DNA from: UQRS01 sp964481575 | GTDB taxonomy: Bacteria > Bacillota > Clostridia > Oscillospirales > Acutalibacteraceae | NCBI GenBank assembly: GCA_964481575.1 | Contig: CAYZTR010000041.1 | Span: 1 to 19,735 of the forward strand | Length of the DNA: 19,735 nt | Direction: 5' to 3' | Part shown: positions 7,401 through 12,570 of the stretch, one piece after another | Layout: every line of letters starts with the position of its first letter | Position numbering within the stretch: position 1 is the first letter of the stretch | The notes under the pieces: generated by a model | Told to the model about the DNA's origin: nothing | The model's database searches: none | What the model saw: the letters and a program-made list of their open reading frames with translations, nothing else | Position numbers and translations under genes: made by a program

Positions 7401-9011
7401 GACAGTAGCATGGGAGAATTGCTCCGGTACGGCGCAGAGTTGACCTTGCCAAAGGCTTTTGAGAACATTATCTGGTATGGCTATGGCCCTGGAGACACCT
7501 TCTGCGACCGTTATCAGGGAAGCCAAAAGGGAATTTGGCAATCTACTGTTACGGATTCCTTCTTCCCATATTGTCGGATTCAGTCCTGCGGAACAAAAAC
7601 CGGTGTTGCATATTTTGCCGTGGAGGATCCAGAGTCGGATATCGGACTGTTGGTGGTCAGCGACAGCGAAATGGAAGCTTCTGCGCTGCATTACAAAACC
7701 ACAGAATTGCAAGCGCCTACCTTTACGCTCCAGGATGGCAATTATCTTTACAATTTAGCAGAGGATAATGATTACACCATTCTGGAACTGGACTATGGTT
7801 CTCGGGGAACCGGCGGTGAATCCTGCGGCCCCGGACCTCTGGCTGATTATCGCTTGTATAATGACGGTCGCGATTATACCTATTCCTATACTTTGGTGCC
7901 TTATACTGTGGCCCAGACAGATCTCTTCACACTTTCTAAATCTTACCGTGATGCGGAATCTTTCAATCTGGATGCCTTTAATATCGCAACCGCTGCAGAG
8001 GTGGATACTCTGATCAGCCGCTGTACGACAATTTTGTCTGACGCCCAGCTGCCCGATATCAAAGCGGCAAGATCTGCTTATGACCGGTTGACAGAGGATC
8101 AAAAAGCGTTGGTCACAAAATACGATGTATTGACGGCGGCAGAACAAACGGTTCGTACCGTATTCGGAGCCACTGCTTCTGTGCTGGATCGGTCTGGAAA
8201 CGCCCTTCATGCGGTGATTACAGATTCTGCTGTCATCTATGAGGATGAAACCTCGCCCACCGGGTTTGCGTTGGAAGGAAATTTTGTGGTGCCGTCCAGT
8301 ACAGTTGTTGATGCCGCCATTTCCGGAGCCTGTACTTTTACGGTTGCCCTTTGGGTGAATCCTGCGGATCTGGCAACTGACAACACCTTCTTTGCTAAAG
8401 GTGATACGCAGGTTACACTAAAAACCAATCAGGTTGGGCTGGAGTTCTTCGTCTTTAACGGCGGATGGTATGACATAAATGTGCCTTATCCCACATCGTT
8501 CCAGGTCGGCCAATGGAGCTTATTGGTTGGAACCTATGACGGTAGTAAACTCAAGTTGTATTGCAACGGCGAATTGATCGGTGAGCGGGATGGTCCCGCC
8601 GGTGTTGGCAGAAATGAATATTCCTTGGGCATTGGGAAGTGCCTAGATCCTGCTTATCCTTCCCGGGTGCTGCGTGGAAGCCTTGCTTCTGCTCAGCTGT
8701 ATCATACGGCTTTGACACAAACGCAGATTTCGGCCCTGTACAATGGTACCGGTGATGAATTCCAGGAGGATTTGGTATTCTGGTATGATGCCAGTCAGTT
8801 TGCGACGGAAGGCGGTACAACTATGGCTGTTCTGGGAGATATGAACCAGGATGATAAATTGTCAGTCACCGATGTAGTGCTCCTACGGAAAGCAATTCTA
8901 GCCGGTAAGCAGACCAATTTGGAACTGGAACTTGGTGATATGAACCGGGATGGCAATTTGTCGGTCACCGATGTTGTATTGTTGCGGAAGGCAATTTTAC
9001 AGCAGACTTAA
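4413..9011 (+). CDS. Secreted GH2 beta-galactosidase-type enzyme with LamG-like module and type I dockerin
   Basis: This 1532-aa modular enzyme begins with a signal peptide (residues 1-29, cleavage near VQA/AV). It continues with GH2 jelly-roll and immunoglobulin-like domains (~150-470) and a TIM barrel (~475-760). The barrel carries NAVRTSHYP (512-520), the acid/base Glu584 in WSFGNEAGG, and the nucleophile Glu651 in CEYAHGMGNS, as in LacZ. A LacZ-type C-terminal beta-sandwich (~870-1160) contains YWRATLDNDRDF and WYGYGPGDTFCDRY. After it come a helical module (~1195-1250), a LamG/concanavalin-like domain (~1255-1445) and a dockerin (~1475-1530). It probably releases beta-linked galactose from extracellular glycans; the exact linkage cannot be read from sequence. 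The dockerin implies docking to a cohesin protein not seen here. It is far longer than plain LacZ (about 1020 aa). GGAGG at 4401-4405 fixes the start. It is a monocistronic unit, convergent with the AraC gene. Confidence 0.95.
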   Translation: MYCSVTRCISVLLTIFLLLGGVPVCVQAAVQEQPWDTSVSWGRYPVYSALQPGVSYFTGEEWSGQQNCVGVDGNAYNANQVVQVNRLDAHTSKIVPYDSVESAKTGAETSDYTLSPYYQLLTGEGQEWSLAVYKNVSAAQKAGVDTEFYKEDYNMSVAPKYEGDGKVGSASTAYYGGFQQVTLPASWQTQGFDFPIYSNFTYPWGGVYGNANLQCPLAPTLTNPVGYYRRTFTVADSWLSGDKRIILSFQGVESAFYLYVNGYQVGYSEDSFDSAEFDITNYVHRDGSENVLAVKVFRWSDGSFLENQDMIRLSGIFRDVYLYATPSVYLRDYTLVTDLDENYTDASLQLSVEMTNASTNRFAQGFAVDVALFDAEGNNIFAADPLRGTMEQVRTDETGTLQLSRVVQAPHLWSDEDPYLYTMVLTLYNADTGAYFESIAQQVGFREITFTRTQVDENYNNITDYYQTVLLNGKPFQLYGVNRHDTSPYTGHYVSHELYETDARMMKETNVNAVRTSHYPNDEYFYDLCDRYGILVLAECNIEFGANSDDMDTYFANAVQDRVTNLMEREKNRTSVIMWSFGNEAGGSPNSKIIHRTISDLMKSLDTTRPVHYEALDNNGGVDVASRMYASVTDVWNRGTVSNHMPFLICEYAHGMGNSIGNLEEYWEALHSADNLLGGFIWDWVDQALATEVPDGKFDYYASVGQEELAGYYLATGGCWEDVINDGSVCANGIISADRTPQDEAAEVKYVYSKVQFSADTQDMLTRTVQIQNQNSFRNLSDYEIRWELLEDGLVIDSGSMVVDCAAGNSVSVQVPFTMPETLVADGEYLLNVYASLREATAWCAAGFTVETEQFAVPASVPRLPNATGNDSVISQETIGSTIVFSGEDFQLSLDQTTGQIQNYTYAGNMLMEEGPAPNYWRATLDNDRDFSLDTKWQYANKNMTLRSCQVSMEEDGTAATVQVEWLLSGAGNSTQSVTYRIYNTGEIQVSATLNPDSSMGELLRYGAELTLPKAFENIIWYGYGPGDTFCDRYQGSQKGIWQSTVTDSFFPYCRIQSCGTKTGVAYFAVEDPESDIGLLVVSDSEMEASALHYKTTELQAPTFTLQDGNYLYNLAEDNDYTILELDYGSRGTGGESCGPGPLADYRLYNDGRDYTYSYTLVPYTVAQTDLFTLSKSYRDAESFNLDAFNIATAAEVDTLISRCTTILSDAQLPDIKAARSAYDRLTEDQKALVTKYDVLTAAEQTVRTVFGATASVLDRSGNALHAVITDSAVIYEDETSPTGFALEGNFVVPSSTVVDAAISGACTFTVALWVNPADLATDNTFFAKGDTQVTLKTNQVGLEFFVFNGGWYDINVPYPTSFQVGQWSLLVGTYDGSKLKLYCNGELIGERDGPAGVGRNEYSLGIGKCLDPAYPSRVLRGSLASAQLYHTALTQTQISALYNGTGDEFQEDLVFWYDASQFATEGGTTMAVLGDMNQDDKLSVTDVVLLRKAILAGKQTNLELELGDMNRDGNLSVTDVVLLRKAILQQT
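8835..8999 (+). repeat. Dockerin duplicated calcium-binding segment
   Basis: Two near-identical 22-residue segments begin at residues 1475 and 1508, each starting GDMN and ending VTDVVLLRKAIL. The calcium-loop ligands are D1476, N1478, D1480, S1484, D1487 and D1509, N1511, D1513, S1517, D1520. The DNA copies (8835-8900 and 8934-8999) are also similar, with mainly synonymous differences. This tandem F-hand arrangement is diagnostic of type I dockerins, which bind cohesin modules. Confidence 0.92.
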
Positions 9012-9050
9012 ATCATAGACGTCTGGCCGTCTGAATCAGAACTAGATGTG

Positions 9051-9090
9051 AAAAAGCAGGGGAGCAACCCTGTTAGGATTGTTCCCCTGC
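9051..9090 (-). terminator. Terminator of the first AraC gene, between convergent genes
   Basis: GCAGGGGAGCAA (9056-9067) pairs with TTGTTCCCCTGC (9079-9090) in a 12-bp stem with one wobble. On the minus strand it is followed by a T-run (AAAAA at 9051-9055 on plus), so it best serves the minus-strand AraC gene. On the plus strand the tail is only moderately T-rich, so it may also stop GH2 transcripts less efficiently. Confidence 0.8.
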
Positions 9091-9103
9091 GTCATCAGAT
9101 TTC

Positions 9104-9937
9104 TTATTTTGTGCGGTAGTCCATGGGTGTGACGCCCTGGTATTTTTTAAAAATTCGGCTGAAATACCTGCTGTCCATATAACCGACCATGGCGGCAATC
9201 TCCCCAATACGCAGGTCCGTTTCCCTTAAGAGCGTGCAGGCCTCCCGGATGCGTGCATGTAAGATGTATTCCTGTGGGCCCATTCCCATGCTATCTCGAA
9301 ACAAGGTGTGAAACCGGCTGACACTGAGAAATGCATTTTCCGCCAACGCAGCTACGGATAGATGCTGATGCAAATGCGTATGAATATAATGAACTGCATC
9401 GGCAATCTGAGAGGGTGCGGAAGAAGGATTGGCTTCCTGATGCACCGCGCGCCCGCAGGCAATCAAAAGTGCTAGCAACCGTTCCTGGCACTGCAGAGAA
9501 AATAAATGATCCCGCACATAAAAGCATTGAAACAATCGCCGGAACAGATCCTCCAGGGGCACCTCTCCTGTCAGACTAAGCGGTCGATTGCAGGGGATTC
9601 CACATTCCTGTAGTACTTCTGCAGCATCCCGCCCGGTAAAATGCACCCAAAAGTAATCCATGGGTTCGCCGGCTGCTTTATTATAGTGGAACCAGTCTCC
9701 GGGATGATAAATGATCATTTGTCCCGGTTCCAGCTGTGCAGTGCAAGGTCTGACGATTTGCACCTTTCCGCGAAGCAGACAAAAGCAATAATAATCCTGA
9801 CGTACCGATGCGCCCAACACCTCATCCTCGGCGCTGTATTTGGAGAAACCGGCACAATTGACCTGTAGCCGAACTGTAGAATTTTCCCTGTTGTTATCGA
9901 CATCTGTAATGTCCCGGTAATAGGATTGCGCTTTCAT
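9104..9937 (-). CDS. AraC-family transcriptional regulator with cupin sensor domain
   Basis: This 277-aa protein has an N-terminal beta-rich AraC-type ligand-binding domain (about 25-110; note LEPGQMIIYHPGDWFHY, the cupin core) and a C-terminal double helix-turn-helix (about 180-275) ending in VGYMDSRYFSRIFKKYQG. Such proteins sense a sugar or glycan fragment and usually activate nearby carbohydrate genes. The frame is open back to 10006, overlapping the divergent gene, but AGGAGG (minus, 9945-9950) seven bases before the codon at 9937 decides the start. It lies between the GH2 gene (convergent) and the divergent 502-aa protein gene, with only 46 bp between the two divergent starts, so it probably controls that gene and perhaps the GH2 enzyme. 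Confidence 0.93.
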   Translation of the reverse strand: MKAQSYYRDITDVDNNRENSTVRLQVNCAGFSKYSAEDEVLGASVRQDYYCFCLLRGKVQIVRPCTAQLEPGQMIIYHPGDWFHYNKAAGEPMDYFWVHFTGRDAAEVLQECGIPCNRPLSLTGEVPLEDLFRRLFQCFYVRDHLFSLQCQERLLALLIACGRAVHQEANPSSAPSQIADAVHYIHTHLHQHLSVAALAENAFLSVSRFHTLFRDSMGMGPQEYILHARIREACTLLRETDLRIGEIAAMVGYMDSRYFSRIFKKYQGVTPMDYRTK

Positions 9938-9983
9938 GGGAACACCTCCTGTGTTACGTATACCTAAAGTTTTGGAGGAAACA
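9938..9983. promoter_or_regulatory. Very short divergent intergenic region, overlapping promoters expected
   Basis: Only 46 bp separate two divergent start codons, and both ribosome binding sites lie within it (CCTCCT at 9945-9950, minus gene; GGAGG at 9974-9978, plus gene). A possible minus-strand promoter is TTGTTT (9979-9984) with TATACG (9957-9962), 16 bases apart, which would start transcription almost at the ribosome binding site. TTGACA on the minus strand at 10002-10007 has no good -10. A palindromic TACGTA sits at 9955-9960. No convincing plus-strand promoter is seen, so it must overlap the araC coding region. Confidence 0.35.
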
Positions 9984-11492
9984 ATGAAAAAAAGACAAAT
10001 TGTCAATCTTGTGCATTTTATTCGGGGGTGCGAACCCCGCTGTGATATGGATTTAGTGACGCCGGTGCGCGAGCAAATTGCATTGGCCCGGCAGTATGGC
10101 TTAAAAACTACCTTCCTCGTACAGTATGATGCGTTGTTGCTGCCGGAGTTTCAGGCATTGCTACAACCGTTGGAGCCAGAGCTGTTTGAAATTGGTGTCT
10201 GGTTTGAAGTGGTTGCTCCGCTCTGTCGGGATTCCGGTTATCCTTGGCGCGGCCGGTACCCCTGGGATTGGCATGCGGATGTTGGCTTCTCCGTCGCATA
10301 TCTGCCGGAATTCAGGGAAGTCCTCGTTGATACACTGTTTTCCAAGTTTCGCCAGGTGTTTCATCGGTATCCCCGCGTATTTGGCAGTTGGGCCTTTGAT
10401 GCTGTCACGCTGGATTATATTCAGGAAGTTTACGGTTTGGATGCTGCCTGCAATTGTAAAGATCAGTGGGGGACAGATGGATACACTTTGTGGGGCGGCT
10501 ATTATAATGGCGCCTATTATCCTTCCAGAAACAATGTATTTTGCCCTGCCCAGTCGAATCAACAACAGATACCGGTACCGGTGTTTCGGATGCTGGGAAG
10601 CGATCCCGTATTGCAATATGATTTCGGATGCGATCCAGAACAGCCGGTGGGGAGCGTAACCTGCCAGGGGGTGGCAACCTTGGAGCCGGTATATACAGAA
10701 ACCGGCGGCGGAAATCCCCAATGGGTTGACTGGTATTTTGGAGAGAATTTTTCCGGGAACTGTGTTACCTATGGATACACACAAGCCGGACAGGAAAATT
10801 CCTTTGGATGGGACAGCATGAAGAACGGTTTGCAGGATCAGTATCAAAAGCTACAATTGCTGCAAGCTGCCGGCCTGTTGACAGTCGAGACATTAGGGGA
10901 GAGTGGACGTTGGTTTCGCAGTACCTTCTCCACAACACCTACTGCATCCATTGTTTGCCGATCAGACTATCAAAAGAGCGGAAAAGCCTCAATATGGTAC
11001 AATTGCAAAAATTACCGGGTCAATCTCTATTTTGAAAACGGTCTATTCTGGTTTCGGGATCTGTATTTGTTCCGAGAAGATTATCCAGAACGGTATCTAA
11101 CCGATATTTGCCGGGAAAAGCTGCTGGTTTATGATAATCTTCCAGTGATCGATGGATTGCGTATGTCCGGTAACGGGGTGCGTGCCGGTCTGTATTTGCC
11201 GGAAAGTGCGTATTCAGCATTTGATTACCAGGAAGATGGGGAAGTGGCCATTGTGACATTGACTGGTACGGCTTACGGCCATCTACAGATTGAGTTTTCT
11301 CCAAAGGGAATTACCGTTTCCTCGACTGAAGAAGCTGACTTATCTCTGGCCTTGCGTGTAGCTGAACAGCAATCGGTGGCAGAAATTGAAGAATCGCCGG
11401 CAGGTTATCAGTTCTGTTACCGGGGTTATTCCTATCAGGTACCGATATTGCGCCAACAAAACCAAATCTTCCTTTCTCTATGCTCGACATGA
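9984..11492 (+). CDS. Uncharacterised 502-aa cytoplasmic protein, possible carbohydrate-active enzyme
   Basis: I do not recognise this family with confidence. There is no signal peptide or membrane segment, so it is probably cytoplasmic. Residues ~5-190 look like an alpha/beta barrel of the NodB/GH57-like type: VNLVHFIRGCEPR, KTTFLVQYDALL, then LFEIGVWFEVV and WDWHADVGFS, FGSWAFDAVTLDYIQEVYG and CNCKDQWGTDGY. The region is rich in Trp, Tyr and Asp as in sugar-binding sites. Residues ~330-500 appear beta-rich and may be a C-terminal beta-sandwich. A catalytic set cannot be assigned. The frame is open upstream to 9936, but GGAGG at 9974-9978 selects the start at 9984. Divergence from an AraC regulator and closeness to the GH2 gene suggest intracellular processing of imported oligosaccharide; this is inference only. 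Confidence 0.75.
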   Translation: MKKRQIVNLVHFIRGCEPRCDMDLVTPVREQIALARQYGLKTTFLVQYDALLLPEFQALLQPLEPELFEIGVWFEVVAPLCRDSGYPWRGRYPWDWHADVGFSVAYLPEFREVLVDTLFSKFRQVFHRYPRVFGSWAFDAVTLDYIQEVYGLDAACNCKDQWGTDGYTLWGGYYNGAYYPSRNNVFCPAQSNQQQIPVPVFRMLGSDPVLQYDFGCDPEQPVGSVTCQGVATLEPVYTETGGGNPQWVDWYFGENFSGNCVTYGYTQAGQENSFGWDSMKNGLQDQYQKLQLLQAAGLLTVETLGESGRWFRSTFSTTPTASIVCRSDYQKSGKASIWYNCKNYRVNLYFENGLFWFRDLYLFREDYPERYLTDICREKLLVYDNLPVIDGLRMSGNGVRAGLYLPESAYSAFDYQEDGEVAIVTLTGTAYGHLQIEFSPKGITVSSTEEADLSLALRVAEQQSVAEIEESPAGYQFCYRGYSYQVPILRQQNQIFLSLCST

Positions 11493-11518
11493 TCGCTTTT
11501 CTTTCGTACTATTTCGTA

Positions 11519-12316
11519 TTATTTTTTATTTATGTGCAAATTGGTATAAGTATTACGGAATTCCTTGGGTGTTACTCCTTCATGGTATTTGAATTGCTTT
11601 AGAAAGAGATTGTAATCTGTTATCCCCAACTCTGCAGGAATATCTGACAATTGCATGCCGGAAACAATTAATTCTTTGGCCTTATCCATTTTGACTTGTG
11701 TCATGTATTGCTTCAGCCCCATGTGAAAGTGCCGCTTAAAGAGCAGGGAAAGATAATCCTGATTATAATTAAATCGTTCTTCCAGATCCTTTAGGGTAAT
11801 GTGCTTATCATAATGAATTCGGATATATTCCTGGATCCGCTGTACCAGTTCATTTCCGTCGGAATGTGGTTCTTCACCGGCCAGCAGAATTTCTGTAATG
11901 GCCAGCTGCAGCAGGATGCTGCTACATTTTTTTGGATAACGGGGCGTATTGGTATAATGTAGCAACTGCCGCAGGAGAATCCGCAGATTACTGGTGTTTT
12001 TCATGGAGATTTTACGATCCAGCATCGTGGCCGGTGTATGTTCTGGAAATACAAAATGATACCAATAAAAAGAGATGTCCTGGTTGGATGGCTGTATTCC
12101 CCGGTGCGGTTCGCCTGGAGCCAGAAAGAGGGCTTCCTGTTCTCCAATATCGTAGTTTTGACCCTGGATCTGCAGTGCAACGGTTCCTTTCACCACAAAT
12201 ATCAGTTCATAGCTATCGATGGTTCGGGAGGGATGGGTCCAGGCACCGTCTGAAACAAATAATCCGCCGGATATATATTCAATCTCAGCTTGCATAAAGT
12301 CATTTGATGCGAACAT
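11519..12316 (-). CDS. AraC-family transcriptional regulator
   Basis: This 265-aa protein has an N-terminal cupin-like sensor (about 15-100, with YELIFVVKGTVALQI and LFLAPGEPHRG) and a C-terminal AraC helix-turn-helix pair (about 160-258), whose second half reads LGITDYNLFLKQFKYHEGVTP. The sensor probably binds a sugar or its derivative. GAGGA on the minus strand six bases before the codon at 12316 supports the start; Met8 is the alternative. It ends only 26 bp from the convergent 502-aa protein gene with just a T-rich stretch between them. It is divergent from the large secreted protein gene (254 bp between starts), the natural target. It is a second, clearly different AraC regulator in the same locus. 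Confidence 0.93.
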   Translation of the reverse strand: MFASNDFMQAEIEYISGGLFVSDGAWTHPSRTIDSYELIFVVKGTVALQIQGQNYDIGEQEALFLAPGEPHRGIQPSNQDISFYWYHFVFPEHTPATMLDRKISMKNTSNLRILLRQLLHYTNTPRYPKKCSSILLQLAITEILLAGEEPHSDGNELVQRIQEYIRIHYDKHITLKDLEERFNYNQDYLSLLFKRHFHMGLKQYMTQVKMDKAKELIVSGMQLSDIPAELGITDYNLFLKQFKYHEGVTPKEFRNTYTNLHINKK

Positions 12317-12349
12317 ATGGATTCCTCACATTGTTTGTATAATATAATT

Positions 12350-12378
12350 ATTTTACTATATTTTTTCTAGAAATGCAA
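12350..12378 (-). promoter_or_regulatory. Promoter of the second AraC gene
   Basis: On the minus strand TTGCAT (12373-12378) and TAAAAT (12350-12355) are separated by exactly 17 bases. The start codon of the AraC gene is 34 bases downstream. Confidence 0.65.
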
Positions 12379-12392
12379 CCTGTGTCCGACTA

Positions 12393-12474
12393 CCTTGTGC
12401 TTCTCGTCCGTTTTTGTGCAAATGTCAGTTTTATCTAGCATTTTTGCCAAAAAAAGACGAGAAGGTTTGTAAGG
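12393..12474. promoter_or_regulatory. Long-spaced inverted repeat between divergent promoters, candidate operator
   Basis: CTTCTCGTC (12400-12408) and GACGAGAAG (12456-12464) are perfect 9-bp inverted arms 47 bases apart, extended by CCTT (12393-12396) and AAGG (12471-12474). The repeat lies between the AraC promoter and the secreted protein gene promoter, its right arm ending about 9-18 bases before the -35 box. It could be a pair of regulator half-sites or a hairpin. The remaining bases of this intergenic region show only promoters. Confidence 0.4.
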
Positions 12475-12482
12475 CTTACCTA

Positions 12483-12512
12483 TTGTCATTCTTCTTTTTT
12501 TTATGTTAAAAT
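12483..12512 (+). promoter_or_regulatory. Promoter of the 863-aa secreted protein gene
   Basis: TTGTCA at 12483-12488 and TAAAAT at 12507-12512 are separated by 18 bases. The predicted start of transcription leaves a leader of roughly 50 bases before the ATG at 12571. Confidence 0.65.
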
Positions 12513-12570
12513 TTAATCGTTTAAAAGTATTTTCAGATCATTGAACGATATTTTATTAGGAGGCTTTTAT

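Noticed and set aside
8835..8999. Tandem DNA repeat considered as a CRISPR or mobile-element repeat
   Set aside because: Only two copies exist, in frame, and they encode the two calcium-binding segments of a dockerin.
9017..9032. Small hairpin AGACG/CGTCT just after the GH2 stop codon
   Set aside because: The 5-bp stem has no T-run after it and is far weaker than the adjacent hairpin at 9056-9090.
10161..10847. Minus-strand frame of 228 codons opposite the unidentified 502-aa protein gene
   Set aside because: The plus-strand frame is longer and has a good ribosome binding site; the antisense frame has neither a start signal nor family features.
11502..11521. Imperfect direct repeat TTTCGTACTA/TTTCGTATTA between convergent genes
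   Set aside because: It is short, AT-rich and partly coding for the second AraC gene's stop; chance is sufficient explanation.
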